Of a stretch of 64,000 nt of DNA, positions 41,360 through 50,232 are shown one piece after another (positions within the stretch are counted from its first letter, which is position 1; each line of letters opens with the position of its first letter). Location: NCBI GenBank assembly GCA_052139675.1, contig JBKQWE010000035.1, forward strand, positions 1 to 64,000, given 5' to 3'. The notes below the pieces were generated by a model. That model did not search any database, had not been told where the DNA came from, and was given only the letters and a program-made list of their open reading frames with translations. Origin of the DNA: JBEKCB01 sp052139675. GTDB lineage: Bacteria; Planctomycetota; Brocadiia; CAIUPP01. The translations under genes were made by a program, and so were the position numbers.

Positions 41360-41617
41360 TCACTCTTCCTTCGGCGGCTCGCTCTCCTCTTCCGGCTCGA
41401 ACGGCGCCGTCTTCAGCTCGCCGTCGTCGCTCTTGAGGAGGACCTCGACGCGCTTTTCCGCATCGCGGAGAATCTCGTAACACCTCTTCAGCGCCTTGAC
41501 GCCTTCCTCATATCTAGCAAGCGAGTCGTCAAGGGTCAAGTCACCGGCTTCGAGTTCTTCGACGATCTTCTCGAGGCGCGCAAGGTGCTCCTCGAATTTC
41601 GGCTTGCCTTTCGCCAT
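41360..41617 (-). CDS. xseB: exodeoxyribonuclease VII small subunit
   Basis: XseB (85 aa) forms helical homo-oligomers that bind the large subunit XseA; together they degrade single-stranded DNA to oligonucleotides in repair. The coiled signature FEEHLARLEKIVEELEAGDL, TLDDSLARYEEGV and LKRCYEILRDAEKRV is typical; the acidic tail of about 20 residues is extra. RBS GGAGGTGAG is excellent. It is downstream of xseA but separated from it by 232 nt of CACGGATTT repeats. Confidence 0.95.
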   Translation of the reverse strand: MAKGKPKFEEHLARLEKIVEELEAGDLTLDDSLARYEEGVKALKRCYEILRDAEKRVEVLLKSDDGELKTAPFEPEEESEPPKEE

Positions 41618-41650
41618 CTCACCACCTCCGATTTCTCACGCAAAGCCACG

Positions 41651-41849
41651 GCAACGTACGACGACAGATTTTTTGCCACGGATTTCACGGATGGCCACGG
41701 ATTACCGGCGACGAACTGCAAAATACTTGAACTGCTCCTATTTTTGTTTTCCGGTAATCCGTGGAAATCTGTGTAATCCGTGGCAAAGTCTTGTCGTTGC
41801 CTTTAATCCGTGGCAAAAACTCGCCGTTGCCTTAAATCCGTGGCGAACG
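41651..41849. repeat. long CACGGATTT-word hairpin plus tandem copies
   Basis: The left arm (41672-41708) contains CACGGATTT, CACGGATGGC, CACGGATTA. The right arm (41751-41788) is the complement (CCGGTAATCCGTGG, ATCTGTGTAATCCGTGGC). They pair over about 36 bp with a 42-nt AT-rich loop. Outer elements GGCAACG at 41650-41656 and CGTTGCC at 41795-41801 extend it. After the right arm come two tandem units of about 30 nt, each GTTGCC-TT(T/A)AATCCGTGGC. It separates xseA from xseB in one operon. Confidence 0.85.
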
Positions 41850-43097
41850 TTATTCCACCCGTGAACGAAATTCGCCGCGATGGAGCCGGGTGCGGACGAG
41901 GTCGCCGGGGCGCAGGTCGGCCGCGTCGCGGACGGCCGCGCCCTGCGGCTCGCGGAGCGTGATGCTGTAACCGCGCCGCAGCACGGCGTACGGGCTGAGC
42001 GACTCGAGCCGCCCCGAGAGCGCGCTCAACCGCACGCCCTGGACCTCCACCGCGCGCCGCGCGTCGCGGACCAGCCGCTGGCAGAGTTCGTCCACCTGCT
42101 GCTCGCGCGCGCGGATGCGCTCGTCGAACCGCCGCGGCTCGCACCGTTGCGCCAGCCCGGCCAGCCGCTCCCGCGCCGAGGCCGCGCTCGCGGTCAGCGC
42201 CCGGCCCAGCCGCCGGCGCAGCGAATCGAGGTCCTCCGCCAGTTGCCGGGCGTCCGGCACCGCCTGGTTGGCGGCATCCGTCGGCGTCAGCGCCCGGAGG
42301 TCGGCGACGAAATCCGAAATCGTGAAATCGGTCTCGTGCCCGACCGCGGAGATGACGGGGATGCGCGAGCGCACGATGGCGCGCGCCACGACCTCCTCGT
42401 TGAACGGCCACAGGTCCTCCAGGCTCCCGCCGCCGCGGCCGACGATCATCACCTCGACTTCCGGGAGGCGGTTGACCAGCGCGATTCCCTCGGCGATCTC
42501 GCCGGCCGCCTCGTCGCCCTGAACGCGCACCGGGCAGATGATGACGCGCGTGGACGGGCAGCGGCGGCGGATGACGCGCAGCATGTCGCGGATCGCCGCG
42601 CCGGTTGGCGACGTGACCAGCGCCACGGCGCGCGGGAACATCGGGATCGGCCGCTTCCGCACCGGGTCGAACAGGCCCTCTTTCTCCAGCCGTTCCTTCA
42701 TCTGCAGGAAGGCCAGTTGCAGCGCGCCCACGCCCAGCGGCTCGATCCGCCGCACGGAAATCTGGTACTGGCCGCGCGGCTCGTACACGGTCACTTCGCC
42801 CTGCGCCAGCACGGAGAGGCCCTCGGCCATCTTGAACTTCAGCGTCTCCGCCAGCGTGCGCCACATCACGGCGGCGATCTGCGCCGATTCGTCCTTGAGC
42901 GTGAAATAGCAATGCCCGGAAGCGGGCACGCGCAGGTTGCCGACCTCGCCGGTGAGCCAGACGAGGCCGACGTGCCGTTCGAGCGTCTCGCGGATCTGGC
43001 GCGTCAACTGCGAGACCGTGTAGATCGGCGAGCCATCGGCCGCCGACCGCGGCGCGGCGGGCGCCGGAGCGCCGGAAGCCGGGAAGAGCGGGGTCAT
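41850..43097 (-). CDS. xseA: exodeoxyribonuclease VII large subunit
   Basis: XseA (415 aa) is the catalytic subunit of ExoVII. It has an N-terminal OB-fold (YTVSQLTRQIRETLERHVGLVWLTGEVGN), the catalytic domain with VTSPTGAAIRDML, GRGGGSLEDLWPFNEE and GHETDFTISDFVADLRALTPTDA, and a C-terminal helical region ending LRRGYSITL. Length is slightly below the usual 440-460. The ATG at 43097 overlaps the upstream phosphodiesterase stop (ATGA). The xseB gene lies downstream after a repeat-filled gap. Confidence 0.96.
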   Translation of the reverse strand: MTPLFPASGAPAPAAPRSAADGSPIYTVSQLTRQIRETLERHVGLVWLTGEVGNLRVPASGHCYFTLKDESAQIAAVMWRTLAETLKFKMAEGLSVLAQGEVTVYEPRGQYQISVRRIEPLGVGALQLAFLQMKERLEKEGLFDPVRKRPIPMFPRAVALVTSPTGAAIRDMLRVIRRRCPSTRVIICPVRVQGDEAAGEIAEGIALVNRLPEVEVMIVGRGGGSLEDLWPFNEEVVARAIVRSRIPVISAVGHETDFTISDFVADLRALTPTDAANQAVPDARQLAEDLDSLRRRLGRALTASAASARERLAGLAQRCEPRRFDERIRAREQQVDELCQRLVRDARRAVEVQGVRLSALSGRLESLSPYAVLRRGYSITLREPQGAAVRDAADLRPGDLVRTRLHRGEFRSRVE

Positions 43098-43891
43098 GGC
43101 TCCTGGTCCTCGCGCAGTTGCAGCCGCTCGATCGCTTCGGCGCGGCCGGTGGCCGGGTCGAAGGCGACCAGCGCGCCGGAGATGCGGACATCGCCCTTGG
43201 CGACGTCGAACGGGAACGGCATCTGCGTCAGCGCCGCCTTCAGGACTCGGTCGGTCCGCCGGCCGAGGACCGAGTCGTACGGCCCGGTCATTCCCAGGTC
43301 GCAGATGAACGCCGTGCCCTTGGGCAGCACGCGCTCGTCGGCGGTCTGCACGTGCGTGTGCGTGCCGAAGACGCAGGTCACGCGGCCATCGAGGTGGCAG
43401 CCGAGGGTGATCTTCTCGGCGGTGGCCTCGGCGTGGAAATCCACGAAGATGTTCTGCGTGTGCGGGCCAAGCTGCCGGATCGCCTCGTCGGCGGCGCGGA
43501 ACGGGTCATCCGCCGGCTTCATGAACACCCGGCCGAGAAGGTCCAGCACGGCGAACTGGACGCCGCCGGGCAGCGTGTAAAGTCCGAAGCCCGCGCCGGA
43601 GGCGAGCGGCGAGAGGTTCAGCGGCCGCAGCAGCCGCGGCTCGCGCTCGATGAACGGCACGATCTCCTTGCGCTTCCAGACGTGGTCGCCCATGGTCATC
43701 ACGTCGACTCCGGCGGCGAGAATCTCGCGGGCGTTGGAGATCGTCAGGCCGGAGCCGCCGGAGGCGTTTTCGACGTTGGCGATACAGAAGTCCACCTGGC
43801 GCTTCTGGCGGAGCGCGGCGAGTTTTCGCGTGAGGATGTCGCGGCCGGGTCCGCCGACCACGTCGCCCAGAAGCAGCGCGCGCATCGTCAT
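43094..43891 (-). CDS. YmdB-like metallophosphoesterase (TIGR00282 type)
   Basis: This 265-residue calcineurin-like phosphoesterase is of the YmdB family, which in Bacillus hydrolyses 2',3'-cyclic nucleotides. The dinuclear-metal ligands are visible in LLGDVVGGPGRDI, NVENASGGSG, MGDHVWK, VDFHAEATAEK and FGTHTHVQTADERVLPKGTA. The start at 43891 overlaps the coaD stop, and its own stop overlaps the xseA start, giving a tightly coupled coaD-ymdB-xseA string; a second ATG six bases later is possible. Confidence 0.93.
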   Translation of the reverse strand: MTMRALLLGDVVGGPGRDILTRKLAALRQKRQVDFCIANVENASGGSGLTISNAREILAAGVDVMTMGDHVWKRKEIVPFIEREPRLLRPLNLSPLASGAGFGLYTLPGGVQFAVLDLLGRVFMKPADDPFRAADEAIRQLGPHTQNIFVDFHAEATAEKITLGCHLDGRVTCVFGTHTHVQTADERVLPKGTAFICDLGMTGPYDSVLGRRTDRVLKAALTQMPFPFDVAKGDVRISGALVAFDPATGRAEAIERLQLREDQEP

Positions 43892-44403
43892 TTTCCACCC
43901 TTTCCGCGCCCGCGGCGCGCCCGGCGAGAAGGCGCAAGCCGCGCGCGCAGGTCCGCTTCCACCGCCGGCGAGACCATGCCGCTCACGCGGCCGCCGCCGC
44001 GCACGATTTCCTTGATGAACCGCGCGTTGATGAACGCGTGCTCCGGCTTCGGCGCGATGAAGACCGTCTCGACTCCGGCGCTGCTGCGGTTGGTGAACGC
44101 CATCTGGATTTCATACTCCAGGTCCGAGACGGTCCGGATGCCGCGCAGGACCACGGAGACTTTTTCGGCCTTCGCGAAGTTCACCATCAGGCCGTGGAAC
44201 GCCTTGACCTCGACGTTCGGAAGATGGCCGACCTCGCGCCGCACCATCGCCAGGCGCTCGCGCAGCGAGAAGACGCAGGCCTTTTCCGGATTGTCGCCCA
44301 CGCCGACGACCAGCCGGTCGAAGATGCGGCCGGCGCGCTCGACCACGTCCAGATGCCCGATAGTCACCGGGTCGAAAGTGCCCGGATATAATGCCGTGCG
44401 CAT
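43888..44403 (-). CDS. coaD: pantetheine-phosphate adenylyltransferase
   Basis: CoaD (171 aa) makes dephospho-CoA from 4'-phosphopantetheine and ATP. The nucleotidyltransferase HxGH motif is in YPGTFDPVTIGHLDVVERA, and RGIRTVSDLEYEIQMAFTNR and the C-terminal SSTxxR-equivalent region (INARFIKEIVRGGGRV) follow. The last 17 residues are basic and extend past the usual end. RBS AGGAGAC precedes the ATG at 44403. It heads the coupled coaD-ymdB-xseA series. Confidence 0.96.
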   Translation of the reverse strand: MRTALYPGTFDPVTIGHLDVVERAGRIFDRLVVGVGDNPEKACVFSLRERLAMVRREVGHLPNVEVKAFHGLMVNFAKAEKVSVVLRGIRTVSDLEYEIQMAFTNRSSAGVETVFIAPKPEHAFINARFIKEIVRGGGRVSGMVSPAVEADLRARLAPSRRARRGRGKGGK

Positions 44404-44431
44404 AGCCAGTCTCCTGATTTTAACCCATCGC

Positions 44432-47188
44432 TCAGATCGGGCCGCCGCCTCCGCGGAACGGCGGCGGCGCGCCGGGCGGCGTGACGTGGAACGTCACCAC
44501 CGTCGAGTTGCTGGTGCCCTGGTTGAACTCGGCGCCGATGCTGAACTGCCAGCCTTCCATTTCGCGCGTCACGTAAAGCCCGCTGCCGAGGTTGCGCGGG
44601 TTGCGCAGCTCGTTCGGCACGGGCTGAGCCAGAAAGTCGTACGACCAGGTCATGTCCACGCGCCATCGGCTGTAGCGCGGCTTATAGGAGAAGGCGATCA
44701 TGCTGATCGAATGCCAGAACCCGTCCACGTCCGTCGGGTCGAGGTAGTAATTGTGAATGTAAGAGATCTGGATCGGCCGCCAATAGTTGAGCGTCACCGC
44801 GCCGTTGGCCGCCTCGAGCCGCTTCCGGTCAACGTTGAAGTCGTTGTCGGTGGTGGAGAGCGTGATGTTCTCGTTCACGATCCAGCGCGCGCTGCCCTCG
44901 ACGAAATCGCCGGTGAACGGCGGGATGCCCTGGTCGGCGGAGAGGAAGTCTTCCCGCACGCCGGGGATGGCGGCGCCATGGATCAGGACGTGATAATTCA
45001 CGTCGGCGCGGAACAGCTCGACGAGCTTCCGGCCCTCATCGGTCTGGCGATAGGTCTGAAGCCGGCTGAGGAGGCCGAACGTGACGAAGTGCGACTCGTC
45101 CAGCGCGTCAATCTCGTCGTTCTGAATGTAGTTCGAAGAGCCCCGGTTGACGTAAAAGATGTTTCCGTATTCCACCGTCGGGGTCAGGATATGCCGCAGG
45201 CGGTCCACCTCGAAAAGGCTGCTCTGCACCTCGTAGGTGCGGTAGAAGTTGGAGGCCGCGCGCACGCCGTACGCGGAGGCCACGCGGAGCGACGCGCTTT
45301 CGTCGTCCCCATTTTCGTTATACCCGGTGAAGTCCTGCCACAGGAACGGCTCCGCGCGGATGCAGCCCAATTGAAGCGGATAGGAGACCTCGTGGGCGGT
45401 GTCCAAGCGGTCCACCCATTCCGGCGTGGCCAGGCCGGTGGCCTGGTCGAACCTCATGCGCATTTCCGCCAGGCTGGTATGCGTCGTCCACAGCAGCCCC
45501 GTATCGCCGATCGGCGTGCCGATGACGTGGTACCCGATCGAGTCCTGTTCGAGCACGTTCTGGAAATCGTTGATCTGCCGCTGGGTCTGGACGGTGAACA
45601 TCGTGTTCCCGGAGATGTGGCTCAGGAACGCCTCCGTCTCGCGGTCCTTGTCGTCATCGAGCGCCGGCAGGTCGTACGTGTAGAGAAAGCGCCGGTCGCT
45701 CAGGTAGCCCAGTTCGAGGTCGGCCTTCCAGTTATCGGGGAGGTTCTCGTGGTCGCGCCAGGTCAGCTCGCCGCGGTTCTCGCGCAGTGTGGGCAGGCCG
45801 CTGTCGTCCCACTCGTCGTGATCCTGAATGTAGTACGCCCGCGCGAAGCCATGGCGCGTACCGTCCTCATCGTAGGGCAGCTCCAGTCCATAGCCGACCC
45901 CGCGCGCCGAATAAACGTCCGTCCGGAGCAATAAGTCGCTCCAGTCGTTGTGGTAAATGCCCAGGTCATACAGGTCCCACTGCAGCTTGGCGAAGGTGCC
46001 GTATTGATAGGCATTGCCCACCTCGGCGCCCTTGAGCAGAAAAGTTCCGCCGCGGACGTCCTTGGAGACGTAAGGCCAGTAGAATACCGGGTAGTCTTCA
46101 ATGTAAAACACGTCGTCGCGGGAAGATACGATCATACTCCGGATCGGGCCGGGGGCTCCGGGCTGAGCCTCCGGCTGCGCTTCCGACGGGGGCGCGGCGG
46201 GCGTTTCCCCTCCGCGCGGCGGCTGCGTGCCGAGGAGGACCTGTATCTCCGAGCTCTCGGCTCTCAGGTGCGGCTCGGCGAGAGTCGAGGTGGTGATGTA
46301 GCCCGCGCCCTCGGTGGTGAAGCGATACAGGCTCTGCTCGCGGACGGCGTCGGCGACGAACTGGATCGGAAGGTGGCGCGTCGGCTCGTGCGTGCGGACG
46401 CGGGCGGCGATTGCGAGGCCCTGCTCGGTGATTCCGTCAATATAGAGCGCCTGGCACGTCATGTGCACGTCGCCGCGGCGGAAGTCCACCGAGCCTTCCG
46501 CATAGATACTCTGCAGCCGAGGCGAGCCGTAGTGCGGCTCGCGGAACTGGATGCGCACGCGCAGCACGTCGGCGAGGAGCGCCATGTCATTGCTGAAAAC
46601 CGCCGCGTTGCCCAGGAGCGTGACCGTGAGCCCGGACTCGCTCAGGTTGGACACGTCCGTGCGTTCCGCGGAGGGATGCAATTGTCCGAGCAGCCCGGTC
46701 GCCGCGGCCGCCGCCGCACCGGCGGCCATATCGCCGTGCAGCGCCATCGCGCGGAGGCGGAACGGGTCCGCCGCGGGCGGCTCGCCGGAGACGATCTGGA
46801 CACCGCTCAACACCAGCCCGCCCTCGGCGACCATCCGGATCAGTCCGGGCGCTTCCAACGGGGTTTGCTTGCCGCCCTCCAGGAGCACCGTCCCTTGCTC
46901 GCCGTACAGGTCGAGCGCGCCGACCTTGCCGCCGCCCTGCTCGGACTCGGTGAGCCAGACCCACAGGCGCGGAGAGGTGATATGGGAATTCCCCTGGTAG
47001 AGGTTCACGTTCCCCTGGAGGTCCAGGATCGTCTTTCCGTCCCGCTGCCATCGGAGCACGCTGGTCGCCGAGATTCCGACGACGCTCTTCCCGTCGCCGA
47101 ACGGCCGGCGAGGCGCCTCGACAGTGTCCGCCCAGGCCGTCCCGGCCGCGAACAGCAGGCAAAAAAGCAGCGTCGCACCCGTCTGCAT
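44432..47188 (-). CDS. lptD: LptD-like outer-membrane LPS assembly protein
   Basis: This 918-residue protein has a signal peptide (MQTGATLLFCLLFAAGTAWA). An N-terminal OstA-like beta-taco region (about 30-330) has repeated TITSP/LWVWL and YAEGSVDF strands, followed by the LptD core start (RDDVFYIEDYPVFYWPYV). A long C-terminal barrel region rich in alternating aromatic strands ends FNQGTSNSTVVTFHV. LptD inserts LPS into the outer leaflet of the outer membrane with LptE. Similarity is moderate, as expected outside Proteobacteria. RBS GGGG precedes the ATG. The presence of this gene shows a diderm envelope. Confidence 0.88.
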   Translation of the reverse strand: MQTGATLLFCLLFAAGTAWADTVEAPRRPFGDGKSVVGISATSVLRWQRDGKTILDLQGNVNLYQGNSHITSPRLWVWLTESEQGGGKVGALDLYGEQGTVLLEGGKQTPLEAPGLIRMVAEGGLVLSGVQIVSGEPPAADPFRLRAMALHGDMAAGAAAAAATGLLGQLHPSAERTDVSNLSESGLTVTLLGNAAVFSNDMALLADVLRVRIQFREPHYGSPRLQSIYAEGSVDFRRGDVHMTCQALYIDGITEQGLAIAARVRTHEPTRHLPIQFVADAVREQSLYRFTTEGAGYITTSTLAEPHLRAESSEIQVLLGTQPPRGGETPAAPPSEAQPEAQPGAPGPIRSMIVSSRDDVFYIEDYPVFYWPYVSKDVRGGTFLLKGAEVGNAYQYGTFAKLQWDLYDLGIYHNDWSDLLLRTDVYSARGVGYGLELPYDEDGTRHGFARAYYIQDHDEWDDSGLPTLRENRGELTWRDHENLPDNWKADLELGYLSDRRFLYTYDLPALDDDKDRETEAFLSHISGNTMFTVQTQRQINDFQNVLEQDSIGYHVIGTPIGDTGLLWTTHTSLAEMRMRFDQATGLATPEWVDRLDTAHEVSYPLQLGCIRAEPFLWQDFTGYNENGDDESASLRVASAYGVRAASNFYRTYEVQSSLFEVDRLRHILTPTVEYGNIFYVNRGSSNYIQNDEIDALDESHFVTFGLLSRLQTYRQTDEGRKLVELFRADVNYHVLIHGAAIPGVREDFLSADQGIPPFTGDFVEGSARWIVNENITLSTTDNDFNVDRKRLEAANGAVTLNYWRPIQISYIHNYYLDPTDVDGFWHSISMIAFSYKPRYSRWRVDMTWSYDFLAQPVPNELRNPRNLGSGLYVTREMEGWQFSIGAEFNQGTSNSTVVTFHVTPPGAPPPFRGGGGPI

Positions 47189-47236
47189 CGGTCAGCCCCG
47201 TAGTGTCGTCCTGGTCGAGAAACGCGGCCCGGAAGC

Positions 47237-48793
47237 TCAGGTTGCCGGCTGCCCGTTCCCCGGCCAGGCCGCGGCCTCCGCCGTCTTTCGTGAGCCGGCG
47301 GGAAGAATCCGGCCCTCGCTGACGGCCTCGAGCAGGGCCTTGGCGACGCTCGGGTCGAACTGCGAGCCCGCCGCCCTGTGAACGGTCTGGATCACCTTCT
47401 CGAGCGCGAGGCGGTCGCGGTAAGGGCGGCGCGAGCACATCGCGTCGAAGGCATCCGCCACGGCCAGGATCCGCGAGAGGAGCGAGGGCTCCTCGCACTT
47501 CAGCCCGTCCGGGTAGCCCCTGCCGTCCCAGCGCTCGTGATGGTGCAGCACGATCTCGGCGATCTCCGCGGCGCCCTCGATGTTCTTGATGATTCCGCTG
47601 CCGATGCGGGCATGCTCCTTGACGACTTCGTACTCCGCGTCGGTCAGCGGGCCGGCCTTGCGCAGGATGCTTTCAGGCACGCGGATTTTGCCCACATCGT
47701 GGAGCAGGCCGGCCAGCTCGAGCGTGTTGAGCGTGGCTTCGGAGAGCTGCAACTGCTTGCCGATCTCCAGCGCGAAATGCGTCACGCGCTCGGAGTGGCC
47801 CTTCGTGTAATCGTCCTTGGCCTCGATGGCCGCCGCGAGGGCGCGGACGGCGCCGCGGAGCATCTGCCGCATCTGGTCCGAAAGCTGGGTGCGCTGGACG
47901 GCCAGCCCCGCCTGCTTGCCGATCGCCAGGAGCAGTTCCAGGTCGCACTTCAGGAACGCCTCCGACTGCCCGATCGAGTCCACGTAGAGGACGCCGATGG
48001 CGCGCTCCGGCGTTTCCACCGGCACGCAGAGCACCGACTGGATGTTCTGCGTGACCACGCTCTCGGCCTCTTTCAGGCGCTCGTCCAGGAGCGCGTTCGA
48101 TTTCAGGACCGACGTGCGGCCCCGGTAACATTCCTCGACGATCGTCGTGCTGAAGCCGCGCGGCGCGCCCGGCGCTGCCGAAGTTTCCTTATGCGCCACG
48201 GTCTCCAGGTTGCCGTCCGGCCCGGCCAGGAGCAGGAAAGCGCGGTCGGCCTTGACCACATCGAGAATGACGTCGAGGATGCGCTGGTAAAGGTCGCCGA
48301 GGTGCGATTCCGCGCTGAGGAGGTTGCCGACCTCGTAAATGGTCGCCAGGTCGCGCTGGACGCGGCGGTAGTTCTCGATGCTCTCGGCGTCGCCGGTGAG
48401 CTCCATCAAGCTGCTGTCTTCGAGCCGGATGCCCTGCCGGATCTCCTCCACCGGGTGCGGGACCTGGGCGATGAAGTCCGCTTTCATCCGGCGCCGGTCC
48501 GGCGTGCAGCGGAACTCGAACTCCACCGCGCCGATGCGGACGCGGTCGCCGGGGTTCAGCCGGCAGCGCTCGATCCGCGCGTCGTTGACCCAGGTGCCGT
48601 TCGTACTGGCCAGGTCGCTGACGAAATAATCCTCGCCCACCTTCTCGACGCAGCAGTGCTGGCGCGAAAGCCCCGAATCCAGGATCTGGATATCCGCATC
48701 CTCGCCGCGCCCGAGGACGAGTTTCTGGCCGTCCCCGAGTTGGAACGGCCTCGTGTACACCTGCCCCTTCAGAGCGACCAGTTCTATCTTCAT
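47237..48793 (-). CDS. FHA-GAF-HD-GYP signalling protein
   Basis: This 518-residue cytoplasmic protein has an FHA phospho-threonine-binding domain (residues 1-95; GRGEDADIQI, SRQHC, STNGTWVN), a GAF sensor domain (about 150-310) and an HD-GYP phosphodiesterase domain (about 325-480) with HSERVTHFA, LLHDVGKIRVPESIL and HHERWDGRGYPDGL. HD-GYP domains hydrolyse cyclic di-GMP. The arrangement ties Ser/Thr kinase signalling to c-di-GMP breakdown. The ATG at 48793 has GGAGGT. A perfect 7-bp hairpin (48800-48820) ends at the RBS and might affect initiation. Confidence 0.93.
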   Translation of the reverse strand: MKIELVALKGQVYTRPFQLGDGQKLVLGRGEDADIQILDSGLSRQHCCVEKVGEDYFVSDLASTNGTWVNDARIERCRLNPGDRVRIGAVEFEFRCTPDRRRMKADFIAQVPHPVEEIRQGIRLEDSSLMELTGDAESIENYRRVQRDLATIYEVGNLLSAESHLGDLYQRILDVILDVVKADRAFLLLAGPDGNLETVAHKETSAAPGAPRGFSTTIVEECYRGRTSVLKSNALLDERLKEAESVVTQNIQSVLCVPVETPERAIGVLYVDSIGQSEAFLKCDLELLLAIGKQAGLAVQRTQLSDQMRQMLRGAVRALAAAIEAKDDYTKGHSERVTHFALEIGKQLQLSEATLNTLELAGLLHDVGKIRVPESILRKAGPLTDAEYEVVKEHARIGSGIIKNIEGAAEIAEIVLHHHERWDGRGYPDGLKCEEPSLLSRILAVADAFDAMCSRRPYRDRLALEKVIQTVHRAAGSQFDPSVAKALLEAVSEGRILPAGSRKTAEAAAWPGNGQPAT

Positions 48794-48854
48794 TGACCTC
48801 CGCCGTCGCAAAAACGGCGGCATTGTAGCAGTTTCGCCTTCGGGATTCTACACT

Positions 48855-48934
48855 CGGCCTCCGCCCAGCCTCCGGCGGACAAGCCGCAACCTTCTTCGCC
48901 CTCCGAAGTAGCCCGGCGGGCTACGAAGGACGGG
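48855..48934. repeat. two dispersed palindromes (CCTCCGCC..GGCGGACAAG and CTTCGCCCTCCGAAG)
   Basis: 48855-48883 contains CGGCCTCCGCCCAG then CCGGCGGACAAG, the family seen at 5665-5690. 48894-48934 contains CTTCGCCCTCCGAAG, then a perfect hairpin GTAGCCC-GGC-GGGCTAC (48908-48924), then GAAGGACGGG. They fill the gap between the FHA protein gene and the SDR stop codon. Confidence 0.65.
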
Positions 48935-48941
48935 TCGGCAT

Positions 48942-49721
48942 TCACCTGGCCATCCATCCGCCGTCCACGACCAGCAGGTGACCGTGAACGTACCGCGCCG
49001 CGTCGCTGACGAGGAACAGCAGCGGGCCGACCATGTCTTCCGGCCGGCCCCAGCGGCCGGCGGGAATGCGGTCGCGGATTTTCGGCTCGCGGACGGGGTC
49101 GCGCACGAGCGCCTCGCACATGTCGGTCTCGAAATAGCCCGGCGCGATGGCGTTGACGTTGATGTTCTTCGAGGCCCATTCGTTCGCCAGCGCCTTCGTG
49201 ATGCCGGCGACGCCGTGCTTGGCCGCCGTGTACGCCGGAATCGTCCACCCGCCCTGGAAGCTCGACAGCGAGGCGATGTTCACGATCTTCCCGCCGCCCT
49301 GCCTCACCATCACGCGCCCGGCCTCCTGGCACAGCTCGAAGACCCCGGTCAGCATCAGGCTCAGGATCGTGTCCCACTTCTCGATCGAGAAATCCAGCGA
49401 GCGCTCGCGGTGCTGAATCCCCGCGCAGTTCACCAGGATGTCCAGCCGCCCGAAACGCTCGATGACTTTCGGGATCACCTTCGCCCGCTGAGCGCGGTCG
49501 GCCAGGTCCGCCTGGACGCAGAGCAGCTCCGCGCCGGCGGCGGCCGCTTCTTCCTCGAGTCCGTTCGAGTCGGCATGGCTCGCCGCGATGGCCACCTTCG
49601 CCTGCGCGCGCGCCAGCCCGAGCGCCATCGCCCGGCCGAGCCCGCGCCGTCCGCCGGTCACCAGCGCCACTTTGCCCGAGATATCGAACCAGTCGCGCCG
49701 CTCGAATTGTGCCGCGCTCAT
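48942..49721 (-). CDS. SDR oxidoreductase, KduD / gluconate 5-dehydrogenase type
   Basis: This 259-residue classical SDR has TGGRRGLGRAMALG (cofactor), NCAGIQHRERSLDF (the KduD-like 'IQHR' loop), Ser-Tyr-Lys in IVNIASLSSFQGGWTIPAYTAAKHG and a C-terminal LVVDGGW. The closest named types are 2-dehydro-3-deoxy-D-gluconate 5-dehydrogenase (KduD) and gluconate 5-dehydrogenase. The ATG at 49721 is preferred to the one at 49727 because GGAGG is 6 nt before it. It is divergent from the glycosyltransferase pair. Confidence 0.92.
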   Translation of the reverse strand: MSAAQFERRDWFDISGKVALVTGGRRGLGRAMALGLARAQAKVAIAASHADSNGLEEEAAAAGAELLCVQADLADRAQRAKVIPKVIERFGRLDILVNCAGIQHRERSLDFSIEKWDTILSLMLTGVFELCQEAGRVMVRQGGGKIVNIASLSSFQGGWTIPAYTAAKHGVAGITKALANEWASKNINVNAIAPGYFETDMCEALVRDPVREPKIRDRIPAGRWGRPEDMVGPLLFLVSDAARYVHGHLLVVDGGWMAR

Positions 49722-49739
49722 TCGCATCCTCCGATCTGG

Positions 49740-49768
49740 TTGACATTGACCTGCACAGATCATAGCAT
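49740..49768 (+). promoter_or_regulatory. sigma-70 promoter for the 49801-51659 gene pair
   Basis: TTGACA (49740-49745) and TAGCAT (49763-49768), spacer exactly 17 nt; start near 49775, 25 nt before the GTG at 49801. On the opposite strand TATGAT could serve the SDR gene, but its -35 is poor. Confidence 0.6.
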
Positions 49769-49800
49769 TTTGACGCTGCGCTGGACATCGGAGGAGCCGC

Positions 49801-50232
49801 GTGAAATCTGGAAGTCCGCTTCGCATCCGGGCCGGGCTTGCGCTGGTATTCCTGCTCGTGCTGCTTCCGGGGCTTCCCCAGATCGTGTCCAAACCGGCGG
49901 AGTGGATGCGCGCGATGCCGCAGGACGCAATCGTCGCGCGCGACAAGCGCTTCGCCGAACTGCGCCGCGCGCTGCCGAAACACGGGACGGTCGGCTATGT
50001 GACCGACGGTCCGCTGGACCGCCCGCTCGGCGACGGCAGGGTGCACTCCGTCCTGATGATCGCCCAGTACTGCCTGGCGCCTGTGATCCTGGTCAATTCG
50101 ACCGAGCCGGAGATCATCGTCGGCGATTTTTCGAGCATGGAATCGGGCGCGCGGGTGATCGCGGCGCAACACCTCGTCGTCACCCGCTGGTTCGAAAACG
50201 GCGTCTGTCTGCTGCGCAAGGGCGGCAAGTGA
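49801..50232 (+). CDS. small membrane-anchored protein upstream of a GT-C glycosyltransferase
   Basis: This 143-residue protein has one N-terminal TM helix (about residues 10-28, AGLALVFLLVLLPGLPQIV) and an extracytoplasmic domain with GTVGYVTDGPLDRP and an ALAPVILVNSTEPEIIVGDF-like strand pattern. The start is GTG with GGAGGAG just upstream. Its stop overlaps the start of the following membrane glycosyltransferase (GTGA), so the two are coupled and probably work together. The family is not recognised; similar small partners of GT-C enzymes occur in envelope polysaccharide loci. Confidence 0.8.
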   Translation: MKSGSPLRIRAGLALVFLLVLLPGLPQIVSKPAEWMRAMPQDAIVARDKRFAELRRALPKHGTVGYVTDGPLDRPLGDGRVHSVLMIAQYCLAPVILVNSTEPEIIVGDFSSMESGARVIAAQHLVVTRWFENGVCLLRKGGK

